A DNA stretch of 64,000 nucleotides, taken from Zhengitettix transpicula (Eukaryota; Arthropoda; Insecta; Orthoptera; Tetrigidae). The notes under the pieces were generated by a model that was given only the letters and a program-made list of their open reading frames with translations, ran no database searches and had not been told where the DNA came from. The stretch lies in the NCBI GenBank assembly GCA_037074705.1, contig JAYJMR010000042.1, positions 1 to 64,000 of the forward strand. Direction: 5' to 3'. This document shows, one piece after another, positions 1-12,576 of this stretch. Numbering within the stretch: position 1 is the first letter of the stretch; each line of letters opens with the position of its first letter. A program made the position numbers and the translations under genes.

Positions 1-475
1 CGTAATATTTCGACGTTTCGACGACAAGTTTGGAATTTCACCAACCAAGAATCTTCAAATAACAAAGTCTTTATTCATAAAAAATGACTCGTTCTTTATA
101 AAAATTACTCAAACCTGCACTTCTAAAATCTTAATCCATTAATATTAATTAATATATCGTAATATTTCGACGTTTCGACGACAAGTTTGGAATTTCACCA
201 ACCAAGAATCTTCAAATAACAAAGTCTTATTTCATAATAAATGACTCGTTCTTTATAAAAATTACTCAAACCTGCACTTCTAAAATCTTAGTCTATTAAT
301 ATTAATTAATATATCGTAATATTTCGACGTTTCGACGACAAGTTTGGAATTTCACCAACCAAGAATCTTCAAATAACAAAGTCTTATTTCATAATAAATG
401 ACTCGTTCTTTATAAAAATTACTCAAACCTGCACTTTTAAAATCTGAATCTATTAATATTAAATAATATATCGTA

Positions 476-536
476 ATATTTCGACGTTTCGACGACAAGT
501 TTGGAATTTCACCAACCAAGAATCTTCAAATAACAA
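476..536 (+). other. Near-invariant core of the monomer (positions 5-65), shown on the reference unit
   Basis: Across the array, bases 5-65 of the unit rarely change. The exceptions are scattered single copies, such as TTCCACG in units 1414 and 1728, or CACCATCC near 21866 and 27355. The core holds the CpG-dense direct repeat, then a short inverted match (TTGG, seven bases, CCAA) and the small dyad AAGAATCTT. Many satellites have one conserved box and one variable zone, and such boxes can be protein-binding sites. That reading is inference here; no known binding motif is recognised. Confidence 0.7.
479..494 (+). repeat. Perfect 8-bp tandem duplication TTTCGACG x2 inside each monomer
   Basis: Monomer positions 8-15 and 16-23 are the same eight bases back to back. 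They give four CpG steps and two TCGA sites within 16 bp of an otherwise A+T-rich unit. The duplication is kept in nearly all copies. One copy of it is exactly missing from the monomer at 24810-24958, which shows that it can slip. Confidence 0.95.
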
Positions 537-549
537 AGTCTTATTTCAT

Positions 550-575
550 AATAAATGACTCGTTCTTTATAAAAA
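550..575 (+). other. AATAAA hexamer followed by a TATAAAAA box, once per monomer
   Basis: The reference unit has AATAAA at monomer positions 79-84 and TATAAAAA at 97-104. The pair is repeated in most units. Both resemble eukaryotic polyadenylation and TATA signals, but in 73% A+T sequence such strings can arise by chance. Units with 98T lose the TATA-like string, and the units at 1, 786, 1100 and 2199 lose the AATAAA. No transcript is implied by sequence alone. Confidence 0.35.
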
Positions 576-608
576 TTACTCAAACCTGCACTTCTAAAAT
601 CTTAATCC

Positions 609-626
609 ATTAATATTAATTAATAT
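609..626. repeat. Overlapping perfect palindromes in the A+T-rich end of each monomer
   Basis: ATTAATATTAAT (monomer positions 138-149) and ATATTAATTAATAT (positions 142-155) are both perfect palindromes and overlap by eight bases. They could form small cruciforms or act as paired binding sites. Some subfamilies break them: 145C (for example unit 3932), the T-to-A change at 149 (units 315, 1257 and 1571) and the A-to-T change at 147 (units 15388 and 16016). Dyad symmetry is a recurring property of centromeric satellites, but no function is shown here. Confidence 0.9.
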
Positions 627-1256
627 ATCGTAATATTTCGACGTTTCGACGACAAGTTTGGAATTTCACCAACCAAGAATCTTCAAATAACAAAGTCTTA
701 TTTCATAATAAATGACTCGTTCTTTATAAAAATTACTCAAACCTGCACTTCTAAGATCTTAATCCATTAATATTAATTAATATATCGTAATATTTCGACG
801 TTTCGACGACAAGTTTGGAATTTCACCAACCAAGAATCTTCAAATAACAAAGTCTTTATTCATAAAAAATGACTCGTTCTTTATAAAAATTACTCAAACC
901 TGCACTTCTAAAATCTTAATCCATTAATATTAATTAATATATCGTAATATTTCGACGTTTCGACGACAAGTTTGGAATTTCACCAACCAAGAATCTTCAA
1001 ATAACAAAGTCTTATTTCATAATAAATGACTCGTTCTTTATAAAAATTACTCAAACCTGCACTTCTAAGATCTTAATCCATTAATATTAATTAATATATC
1101 GTAATATTTCGACGTTTCGACGACAAGTTTGGAATTTCACCAACCAAGAATCTTCAAATAACAAAGTCTTTATTCATAAAAAATGACTCGTTCTTTATAA
1201 AAATTACTCAAACCTGCACTTCTAAAATCTTAATCCATTAATATTAATTAATATAT

Positions 1257-1884
1257 CGTAATATTTCGACGTTTCGACGACAAGTTTGGAATTTCACCAA
1301 CCAAGAATCTTCAAATAACAAAGTCTTATTTCATAATAAATGACTCGTTCTTTATAAAAATTACTCAAACCTGCACTTTTAAAATCTGAATCTATTAATA
1401 TTAAATAATATATCGTAATATTTCCACGTTTCGACGACAAGTTTGGAATTTCACCAACCAAGAATCTTCAAATAACAAAGTCTTATTTCATAATAAATGA
1501 CTCGTTCTTTATAAAAATTACTCAAACCTGCACTTTTAAAATCTGAATCTATTAATATTAATTAATATATCGTAATATTTCGACGTTTCGACGACAAGTT
1601 TGGAATTTCACCAACCAAGAATCTTCAAATAACAAAGTCTTATTTCATAATAAATGACTCGTTCTTTATAAAAATTACTCAAACCTGCACTTTTAAAATC
1701 TGAATCTATTAATATTAAATAATATATCGTAATATTTCCACGTTTCGACGACAAGTTTGGAATTTCACCAACCAAGAATCTTCAAATAACAAAGTCTTAT
1801 TTCATAATAAATGACTCGTTCTTTATAAAAATTACTCAAACCTGCACTTTTAAAATCTGAATCTATTAATATTAATTAATATAT
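1257..1884 (+). repeat. Perfect 2-monomer higher-order repeat, two copies (314 bp each)
   Basis: Units 1257 and 1414 are repeated base for base as units 1571 and 1728. The first of each pair has TTAAATAAT near its end. The second has TTTCCACG in the core, which removes one CpG and one TCGA site. All four units carry 123T and TCTGAATC. The absence of any difference over 314 bp implies a very recent duplication. Confidence 0.95.
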
Positions 1885-2198
1885 CAAAATATTTCGACGT
1901 TTCGACGACAAGTTTGGAATTTCACCAACCAAGAATCTTCAAATAACAAAGTCTTATTTCATAATAAATGACTCTTTCTTTATAAAAATTACTCAAACCT
2001 GCACTTCTAAAATCTTAATCCATTAATATTAATTAATATATCGTAATATTTCGACGTTTCGACGACAAGTTTGGAATTTCACCAACCAAGAATCTTCAAA
2101 TAACAAAGTCTTATTTCATAATAAATGACTCGTTCTTTATAAAAATTACTCAAACCTGCACTTCTAAGATCTTAATCCATTAATATTAATTAATATAT

Positions 2199-2361
2199 CG
2201 TAATATTTCGACGTTTCGACGACAAGTTTGTATTTGGAATTTCACCAACCAAGAATCTTCAAATAACAAAGTCTTTATTCATAAAAAATGACTCGTTCTT
2301 TATAAAAATTACTCAAACCTGCACTTCTAAAATCTTAATCCATTAATATTAATTAATATAT
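2199..2361 (+). repeat. Monomer lengthened to 163 bp by a six-base insertion
   Basis: Six bases (TATTTG, about 2231-2236) are inserted in the normally invariant core between CAAGTTTG and GAATTTC. The insert ends with the same TTTG that precedes it, so a slippage or local duplication event is likely. The unit also carries the TTATTCATAAAAAATG marker. No other copy of this insertion is present, so it has not spread. Confidence 0.95.
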
Positions 2362-3460
2362 CGTAATATTTCGACGTTTCGACGACAAGTTTGGAATTTC
2401 ACCAACCAAGAATCTTCAAATAACAAAGTCTTATTTCATAATAAATGACTCGTTCTTTATAAAAATTACTCAAACCTGCACTTCTAAAATCTTAGTCTAT
2501 TAATATTAATTAATATATCGTAATATTTCGACGTTTCGACGACAAGTTTGGAATTTCACCAACCAAGAATCTTCAAATAACAAAGTCTTATTTCATAATA
2601 AATGACTCGTTCTTTATAAAAATTAGTCAAACCTGCACTTTTAAAATCTTAATCTATTAATATTAATTAATATATCGTAATATTTCGACGTTTCGACGAC
2701 AAGTTTGGAATTTCACCAACCAAGAATCTTCAAATAACAAAGTCTTATTTCATAATAAATGACTCGTTCTTTATAAAAATTACTCAAACCTGCACTTTTA
2801 AAATCTGAATCTATTAATATTAATTAATATATCAAAATATTTCGACGTTTCGACGACAAGTTTGGAATTTCACCAACCAAGAATCTTCAAATAACAAAGT
2901 CTTATTTCATAATAAATGACTCGTTCTTTATAAAAATTACTCAAACCAGCACTTCTAAAATCTTAATCCATTAATATTAATTAATATATCGTAATATTTC
3001 GACGTTTCGACGACAAGTTTGGAATTTCACCAACCAAGAATCTTCAAATAACAAAGTCTTATTTCATAATAAATGACTCGTTCTTTATAAAAATTACTCA
3101 AACCAGCACTTCTAAAATCTTAATCCATTAATATTAATTAATATATCGTAATATTTCGACGTTTCGACGACAAGTTTGGAATTTCACCAACCAAGAATCT
3201 TCAAATAACAAAGTCTTATTTCATAATAAATGACTCGTTCTTTATAAAAATTAGTCAAACCTGCACTTTTAAAATCTTAATCTATTAATATTAATTAATA
3301 TATCCCAATATTTCGACGTTTCGACGACAAGTTTGGAATTTCACCAACCAAGAATCTTCAAATAACAAAGTCTTATTTCATAATAAATGACTCGTTCTTT
3401 ATAAAAATTACTCAAACCAGCACTTCTAAAATCTTAATCCATTAATATTAATTAATATAT

Positions 3461-5030
3461 CCCAATATTTCGACGTTTCGACGACAAGTTTGGAATTTCA
3501 CCAACCAAGAATCTTCAAATAACAAAGTCTTATTTCATAATAAATGACTCGTTCTTTATAAAAATTACTCATACCAGCACTTTTAAAATCTTAATCTATT
3601 AATATTAATTAATATATCATAATATTTCGACGTTTCGACGACAAGTTTGGAATTTCACCAACCAAGAATCTTCAAATAACAAAGTCTTATTTCATAATAA
3701 ATGACTCGTTCTTTATAAAAATTACTCAAACCTGTACTTCTAAAATCTTAATCCATTAATATTAATTAATATATCGTAATATTTCGACGTTTCGACGACA
3801 AGTTTGGAATTTCACCAACCAAGAATCTTCAAATAACAAAGTCTTATTTCATAATAAATGACTCGGTCTTTATAAAAATTACTCAAACCTGCACTTCTAA
3901 AATCTTAATCTATTAATATTAATTAATATATCATAATATTTCGACGTTTCGACGACAAGTTTGGAATTTCACCAACCAAGAATCTTCAAATACCAAAGTC
4001 TTATTTCATAATAAATGACTCGTTCTTTATAAAAATTACTCAAACCAGCACTTCTAAAATCTTAATCTATTAATACTAATTAATATATCGTAATATTTCG
4101 ACGTTTCGACGACAAGTTTGGAATTTCACCAACCAAGAATCTTCAAATAACAAAGTCTTATTTCATAATAAATGACTCGTTCTTTATAAAAATTACTCAA
4201 ACCAGCACTTCTAAAATCTTAATCCATTAATATTAATTAATATATCCCAATATTTCGACGTTTCGACGACAAGTTTGGAATTTCACCAACCAAGAATCTT
4301 CAAATAACAAAGTCTTATTTCATAATAAATGACTCGTTCTTTATAAAAATTACTCATACCAGCACTTTTAAAATCTTAATCTATTAATATTAATTAATAT
4401 ATCATAATATTTCGACGTTTCGACGACAAGTTTGGAATTTCACCAACCAAGAATCTTCAAATAACAAAGTCTTATTTCATAATAAATGACTCGTTCTTTA
4501 TAAAAATTACTCAAACCTGCACTTCTAAAATCTTAATCCATTAATATTAATTAATATATCGTAATATTTCGACGTTTCGACGACAAGTTTGGAATTTCAC
4601 CAACCAAGAATCTTCAAATAACAAAGTCTTATTTCATAATAAATGACTCGGTCTTTATAAAAATTACTCAAACCTGCACTTCTAAAATCTTAATCTATTA
4701 ATATTAATTAATATATCATAATATTTCGACGTTTCGACGACAAGTTTGGAATTTCACCAACCAAGAATCTTCAAATAACAAAGTCTTATTTCATAATAAA
4801 TGACTCGGTCTTTATAAAAATTACTCAAACCTGCACTTCTAAAATCTTAATCTATTAATATTAATTAATATATCATAATATTTCGACGTTTCGACGACAA
4901 GTTTGGAATTTCACCAACCAAGAATCTTCAAATACCAAAGTCTTATTTCATAATAAATGACTCGTTCTTTATAAAAATTACTCAAACCAGCACTTCTAAA
5001 ATCTTAATCCATTAATATTAATTAATATAT
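3461..5030 (+). repeat. 5-monomer higher-order repeat, two copies, the second rearranged
   Basis: Units 3461, 3618 and 3775 match 4246, 4403 and 4560 in order at a spacing of 785 bp (5 monomers). Their markers are a CCA unit with CTCATACC and 123T, then an ATA unit, then a GTA unit with CTCGGTC. The AATACC marker comes next but is one monomer later in the second copy (3991 and 4933, 942 bp apart), because a second CTCGGTC unit at 4717 has been added. This is a clear case of single-monomer gain within a higher-order repeat. Confidence 0.9.
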
Positions 5031-8000
5031 CCCAATATTTCGACGTTTCGACGACAAGTTTGGAATTTCACCAACCAAGAATCTTCAAATAACAAAGTCT
5101 TATTTCATAATAAATGACTCGTTCTTTATAAAAATTACTCAAACCTGCACTTCTAAAATCTTAATCCATTAATATTAATTAATATATCGTAATATTTCGA
5201 CGTTTCGACGACAAGTTTGGAATTTCACCAACCAAGAATCTTCAAATAACAAAGTCTTATTTCATAATAAATGACTCGTTCTTTATAAAAATTACTCAAA
5301 CCAGCACTTCTAAAATTTTAATCCATTAATATTAATTAATATATCGTAATATTTCGACGTTTCGACGACAAGTTTGGAATTTCACCAACCAAGAATCTTC
5401 AAATAACAAAGTCTTATTTCATAATAAATGACTCGGTCTTTATAAAAATTACTCAAACCTGCACTTCTAAAATCTTAATCTATTAATATTAATTAATATA
5501 TCATAATATTTCGACGTTTCGACGACAAGTTTGGAATTTCACCAACCAAGAATCTTCAAATAACAAAGTCTTATTTCATAATAAATGACTCGTTCTTTAT
5601 AAAAATTACTCAAACCTGCACTTCTAAAATCTTAATCCATTAATATTAATTAATATATCGTAATATTTCGACGTTTCGACGACAAGTTTGGAATTTCACC
5701 AACCAAGAATCTTCAAATAACAAAGTCTTATTTCATAATAAATGACTCGTTCTTTATAAAAATTACTCAAACCTGCACTTTTAAAATCTTAATCTATTAA
5801 TATTAATTAATATATCAAAATATTTCGACGTTTCGACGACAAGTTTGGAATTTCACCAACCAAGAATCTTCAAATAACAAAGTCTTATTTCATAATAAAT
5901 GACTCTTTCTTTATAAAAATTACTCAAACCTGCACTTCTAAAATCTTAATCCATTAATATTAATTAATATATCGTAATATTTCGACGTTTCGACGACAAG
6001 TTTGGAATTTCACCAACCAAGAATCTTCAAATAACAAAGTCTTATTTCATAATAAATGACTCGTTCTTTATAAAAATTACTCAAACCAGCACTTCTAAAA
6101 TCTTAATCCATTAATATTAATTAATATATCGTAATATTTCGACGTTTCGACGACAAGTTTGGAATTTCACCAACCAAGAATCTTCAAATAACAAAGTCTT
6201 ATTTCATAATAAATGACTCGTTCTTTATAAAAATTAGTCAAACCTGCACTTTTAAAATCTTAATCTATTAATATTAATTAATATATCAAAATATTTCGAC
6301 GTTTCGACGACAAGTTTGGAATTTCACCAACCAAGAATCTTCAAATAACAAAGTCTTATTTCATAATAAATGACTCGTTCTTTATAAAAATTACTCAAAC
6401 CTGCACTTTTAAAATCTTAATCTATTAATATTAATTAATATATCAAAATATTTCGACGTTTCGACGACAAGTTTGGAATTTCACCAACCAAGAATCTTCA
6501 AATAACAAAGTCTTATTTCATAATAAATGACTCTTTCTTTATAAAATTTACTCAAACCTGCACTTCTAAAATCTTAATCCATTAATATTAATTAATATAT
6601 CGTAATATTTCGACGTTTCGACGACAAGTTTGGAATTTCACCAACCAAGAATCTTCAAATAACAAAGTCTTATTTCATAATAAATGACTCGTTCTTTATA
6701 AAAATTACTCAAACCAGCACTTCTAAAATCTTAATCCATTAATATTAATTAATATATCGTAATATTTCGACGTTTCGACGACAAGTTTGGAATTTCACCA
6801 ACCAAGAATCTTCAAATAACAAAGTCTTATTTCATAATAAATGACTCGTTCTTTATAAAAATTAGTCAAACCTGCACTTTTAAAATCTTAATCTATTAAT
6901 ATTAATTAATATATCCCAATATTTCGACGTTTCGACGACAAGTTTGGAATTTCACCAACCAAGAATCTTCAAATAACAAAGTCTTATTTCATAATAAATG
7001 ACTCGTTCTTTATAAAAATTACTCAAACCAGCACTTCTAAAATCTTAATCCATTAATATTAATTAATATATCCCAATATTTCGACGTTTCGACGACAAGT
7101 TTGGAATTTCACCAACCAAGAATCTTCAAATAACAAAGTCTTATTTCATAATAAATGACTCGTTCTTTATAAAAATTACTCAAACCAGCACTTCTAAAAT
7201 CTTAATCCATTAATATTAATTAATATATCGTAATATTTCGACGTTTCGACGACAAGTTTGGAATTTCACCAACCAAGAATCTTCAAATAACAAAGTCTTA
7301 TTTCATAATAAATGACTCGTTCTTTATAAAAATTAGTCAAACCTGCACTTTTAAAATCTTAATCTATTAATATTAATTAATATATCAAAATATTTCGACG
7401 TTTCGACGACAAGTTTGGAATTTCACCAACCAAGAATCTTCAAATAACAAAGTCTTATTTCATAATAAATGACTCGTTCTTTATAAAAATTAGTCAAACC
7501 TGCACTTTTAAAATCTTAATCTATTAATATTAATTAATATATCCCAATATTTCGACGTTTCGACGACAAGTTTGGAATTTCACCAACCAAGAATCTTCAA
7601 ATAACAAAGTCTTATTTCATAATAAATGACTCGTTCTTTATAAAAATTACTCAAACCTGCACTTTTAAAATCTTAATCTATTAATATTAATTAATATATC
7701 AAAATATTTCGACGTTTCGACGACAAGTTTGGAATTTCACCAACCAAGAATCTTCAAATAACAAAGTCTTATTTCATAATAAATGACTCGTTCTTTATAA
7801 AAATTACTCAAACCAGCACTTCTAAAATCTTAATCCATTAATATTAATTAATATATCGTAATATTTCGACGTTTCGACGACAAGTTTGGAATTTCACCAA
7901 CCAAGAATCTTCAAATAACAAAGTCTTATTTCATAATAAATGACTCGTTCTTTATAAAAATTACTCAAACCAGCACTTCTAAAATCTTAATCTATTAATA

Positions 8001-11000
8001 TTAATTAATATATCCCAATATTTCGACGTTTCGACGACAAGTTTGGAATTTCACCAACCAAGAATCTTCAAATAACAAAGTCTTATTTCATAATAAATGA
8101 CTCGTTCTTTATAAAAATTACTCAAACCAGCACTTCTAAAATCTTAATCCATTAATATTAATTAATATATCGTAATATTTCGACGTTTCGACGACAAGTT
8201 TGGAATTTCACCAACCAAGAATCTTCAAATAACAAAGTCTTATTTCATAATAAATGACTCGTTCTTTATAAAAATTACTCAAACCTGCACTTCTAAAATT
8301 ATAATCTATTAATATTAATTAATATATCATAATATTTCGACGTTTCGACGACAAGTTTGGAATTTCACCAACCAAGAATCTTCAAATAACAAAGTCTTAT
8401 TTCATAATAAATGACTCGTTCTTTATAAAAATTACTCAAACCAGCACTTCTAAAATCTTAATCTATTAATATTAATTAATATATCAAAATATTTCGACGT
8501 TTCGACGACAAGTTAGGAATTTCACCAACCAAGAATCTTCGAATAACAAAGTCTTATTTCAAAATAAATGACTCGTTCTTTATAAAAATTACTCATACCA
8601 GCACTTCTAAAATCTTAATCTATTAATACTAATTAATATATCATAATATTTCGACGTTTCGATGACAAGTTTGGAATTTCACCAACCAAGAATCTTCAAA
8701 TAACAAAGTCTTATTTCATAATAAATGACTCGTTCTTTATAAAAATTACTCAAACCAGTACTTCTAAAATCTTAATCTATTAATACTAATTAATATATCA
8801 TAATATTTCGACGTTTCGACGACAAGTTTGGAATTTCACCAACCAAGAATCTTCAAATAACAAAGTCTTATTTCATAATAAATGACTCGTTCTTTATAAA
8901 AATTACTCAAACCAGCACTTCTAAAATCTTAATCTATTAATATTAATTAATATATCCCAATATTTCGACGTTTCGACGACAAGTTTGGAATTTCACCAAC
9001 CAAGAATCTTCAAATAACAAAGTCTTATTTCATAATAAATGACTCGTTCTTTATAAAAATTACTCAAACCAGCACTTCTAAAATCTTAATCCATTAATAT
9101 TAATTAATATATCGTAATATTTCGACGTTTCGACGACAAGTTTGGAATTTCACCAACCAAGAATCTTCAAATAACAAAGTCTTATTTCATAATAAATGAC
9201 TCGTTCTTTAAAAAAATTACTCAAACCAGCACTTCTAAAATCTTAATCTATTAATATTAATTAATATATCCCAATATTTCGACGTTTCGACGACAAGTTT
9301 GGAATTTCACCAACCAAGAATCTTCAAATAACAAAGTCTTATTTCATAATAAATGACTCGTTCTTTATAAAAATTACTCAAACCAGCACTTCTAAAATCT
9401 TAATCCATTAATATTAATTAATATATCGTAATATTTCGACGTTTCGACGACAAGTTTGGAATTTCACCAACCAAGAATCTTCAAATAACAAAGTCTTATT
9501 TCATAATAAATGACTCGTTCTTTTTAAAAATTAGTCAAACCTGCACTTTTAAAATCTTAATCTATTAATATTAATTAATATATCCCAATATTTCGACGTT
9601 TCGACGACAAGTTTGGAATTTCACCAACCAAGAATCTTCAAATAACAAAGTCGTATTTCATAATAAATGACTCGTTCTTTATAAAAATTACTCAAACCTG
9701 CACTTCTAAAATCTTAATCCATTAATATTAATTAATATATCGTAATATTTCGACGTTTCGACGACAAGTTTGGAATTTCACCAACCAAGAATCTTCAAAT
9801 AACAAAGTCTTATTTCATAATAAATGACTCGTTCTTTATAAAAATTACTCAAACCAGCACTTCTAAAATCTTAATCCATTAATATTAATTAATATATCGT
9901 AATATTTCGACGTTTCGACGACAAGTTTGGAATTTCACCAACCAAGAATCTTCAAATAACAAAGTCTTATTTCATAATAAATGACTCGTTCTTTATAAAA
10001 ATTACTCAAACCTGCACTTCTAAAATCTTAATCCATTAATATTAATTAATATATCGTAATATTTCGACGTTTCGACGACAAGTTTGGAATTTCACCAACC
10101 AAGAATCTTCAAATAACAAAGTCTTATTTCATAATAAATGACTCGTTCTTTATAAAAATTACTCAAACCTGCACTTCTAAAATCTTAATCCATTAATATT
10201 AATTAATATATCGTAATATTTCGACGTTTCGACGACAAGTTTGGAATTTCACCAACCAAGAATCTTCAAATAACAAAGTCTTATTTCATAATAAATGACT
10301 CGTTCTTTATAAAAATTACTCAAACCTGCACTTCTAAATTCTTAATCCATTAATATTAATTAATATATCGTAATATTTCGACGTTTCGACGACAAGTTTG
10401 GAATTTCACCAACCAAGAATCTTCAAATAACAAAGTCGTATTTCATAATAAATGACTCGTTCTTTATAAAAATTACTCAAACCTGCACTTCTAAAATCTT
10501 AATCCATTAATATTAATTAATATATCGTAATATTTCGACGTTTCGACGACAAGTTTGGAATTTCACCAACCAAGAATCTTCAAATAACAAAGTCTTATTT
10601 CATAATAAATGACTCGTTCTTTATAAAAATTACTCAAACCTGCACTTCTAAAATCTTAATCCATTAATATTAATTAATATATCGTAATATTTCGACGTTT
10701 CGACGACAAGTTTGGAATTTCACCAACCAAGAATCTTCAAATAACAAAGTCTTATTTCATAATAAATGACTCGTTCTTTATAAAAATTACTCAAACCTGC
10801 ACTTCTAAAATCTTAATCCATTAATATTAATTAATATATCGTAATATTTCGACGTTTCGACGACAAGTTTGGAATTTCACCAACCAAGAATCTTCAAATA
10901 ACAAAGTCGTATTTCATAATAAATGACTCGTTCTTTATAAAAATTACTCAAACCAGCACTTCTAAAATCTTAATCCATTAATATTAATTAATATATCGTA

Positions 11001-11153
11001 ATATTTCGACGTTTCGACGACAAGTTTGGAATTTCACCAACCAAGAATCTTCAAATAACAAAGTCTTATTTCATAATAAATGACTCGTTCTTTATAAAAA
11101 TTACTCAAACTAGCACTTCTAAAATCTTAATCTATTAATATTAATTAATATAT
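5031..11153 (+). repeat. Length-regular mixed-monomer stretch
   Basis: All 39 monomers here are exactly 157 bp. GTA, CCA, AAA and ATA starts alternate, commonly with 116A, and with 108G plus 123T units standing before many of the CCA or AAA units. Late in the stretch a GTCGTATTT marker appears (near 9651, 10436 and 10906) and continues into the next zone. I see nothing inserted here. Confidence 0.85.
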
Positions 11154-11323
11154 CCCAATATTTCGACGTTTCGACGACAAGTTTGGAATTTGACAAGTTG
11201 GAATTTCACCAACAAGAATCTTCAAATAACAAAGTCTTATTTCATAATAAATGACTCGTTCTTATAAAAATTACTCAAACCTGCACTTCTAAAATCTTAT
11301 TCCATTAATATTAATTAATATAT
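11154..11323 (+). repeat. Monomer lengthened to 170 bp by a templated 15-base insertion
   Basis: After GTTTGGAATTT the sequence jumps back and repeats GACAAGTTGGAATTT, a copy of the local monomer with one T missing, before carrying on. Two single-base deletions lie downstream in the same unit, in CCAACAAG and in GTTCTTAT. The net change is plus 13. Template switching of about 15 bp during replication, or an assembly or read fault, would explain it. It marks the start of the length-damaged zone. Confidence 0.95.
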
Positions 11324-12420
11324 CGTAATATTTCGACGTTTCGACGACAAGTTTGGAATTTCACCAACCAAGAATCTTCAAATAACAAAGTCTTATTTCA
11401 TAATAAATGACTCGTTCTTTATAAAAATTACTCAAACCTGCACTTCTAAAATCTTATTCCATTAATATTAATTAATATATCGTAATATTTCGACGTTTCG
11501 ACGACAAGTTTGGAATTTCACCAACCAAGAATCTTCAAATAACAAAGTCTTATTTCATAATAAATGACTCGTTCTTTATAAAAATTACTCAAACCTGCAC
11601 TTCTAAAATCTTAATCCATTAATATTAATTAATATATCGTAATATTTCGACGTTTCGACGACAAGTTTGGAATTTCACCAACCAAGAATCTTCAAATAAC
11701 AAAGTCGTATTTCATAATAAATGACTCGTTTTTTATAAAAATTACTCAAACCAGCACTTCTAAAATCTTAATCATTAATATTAATTAATATATCGTAATA
11801 TTTCGACGTTTCGACGACAAGTTTGGAATTTCACCAACCAAGAATCTTCAAATAACAAAGTCGTATTTCATAATAAATGACTCGTTCTTATAAAAATTAC
11901 TCAAACCTGCACTTCTAAAATCTTAATCCATTAATATTAATTAATATATCCCAATATTTCGACGTTTCGACGACAAGTTTGGAATTTCACCAACCAAGAA
12001 TCTTCAAATAACAAAGTCTTATTTTATAATAAATGACTCGTTCTTTATAAAAATTACTCAAACCAGCACTTCTAAAATCTTAATCCATTAATATTAATTA
12101 ATATATCGTAATATTTCGACGTTTCGACGACAAGTTTGGAATTTCACCAACCAAGAATCTTCAAATAACAAAGTCGTATTTCATAATAAATGACTCGTTT
12201 TTTATAAAAATTACTCAAACCAGCACTTCTAAAATCTTAATCCATTAATATTAATTAATATATCGTAATATTTCGACGTTTCGACGACAAGTTTGGAATT
12301 TCACCAACCAAGAATCTTCAAATAACAAAGTCTTATTTCATAATAAATGACTCGTTCTTTATAAAAATTACTCAAACTAGCACTTCTAAAATCTTAATCT
12401 ATTAATATTAATTAATATAT

Positions 12421-12576
12421 CCCAATATTTCGACGTAGGACGACAAGTTCGGAATTTCACCAACCAAGAATCTTCAAATAACAAAGTCTTATTTCATAAT
12501 AAATGACTCGTTCTTTATAAAAATTACTCAAACCTGCACTTCTAAAATCTTATTCCATTAATATTAATTAATATAT
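12421..12576 (+). repeat. Monomer with a damaged CpG box (156 bp)
   Basis: The second TTTCGACG copy is replaced by TAGGACG, and GTTTGG has become GTTCGG, all within 20 bases of the usually invariant core. The net loss is one base. Several changes close together in the most conserved part of the unit are unusual for this array. Confidence 0.9.

Larger units (their letters stand above)
472..628 (+). repeat. Reference monomer matching the consensus
   Basis: This unit carries the commonest base at each variable site, and is used here to number positions 1-157. It runs from the CGTAAT box to the A+T-rich end AATATAT. Composition is 60 A, 55 T, 29 C and 13 G, so it is 27% G+C with strong C-over-G skew on this strand. 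Six CpG steps lie at positions 1, 11, 14, 19, 22 and 90, against about 2.4 expected from base composition. Diagnostic variable sites are 2-4 (GTA, CCA, AAA or ATA), 71-81, 88 (C/T), 98 (A/T), 108 (C/G), 116 (T/A), 123 (C/T), 132-137 and 145 (T/C). At 157 bp the unit is close to one nucleosome plus a very short linker. Confidence 0.97.
1..2832 (+). repeat. Early subfamily zone with markers rare elsewhere
   Basis: This stretch mixes ordinary GTA units with markers that are rare in the rest of the window. Units at 1, 786, 1100 and 2199 carry TTATTCATAAAAAATG in place of the usual positions 71-86. Units 629, 943 and 2042 carry CTAAGATC. Units 158 and 2362 carry CTTAGTC. Units 315, 1257, 1414, 1571, 1728 and 2676 combine 123T with TCTGAATC. 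The spacing of the first marker is 785, 314 and 1105 bp, that is 5, 2 and 7 monomers plus the six-base insertion at 2231. The zone therefore looks locally shuffled rather than regularly repeated. Confidence 0.85.

Noticed and set aside
479..500. CENP-B box resembling TTCG followed by CG-rich sequence
   Set aside because: The TTCG start matches, but the required A and the CGGG end of the 17-bp box are absent on both strands.
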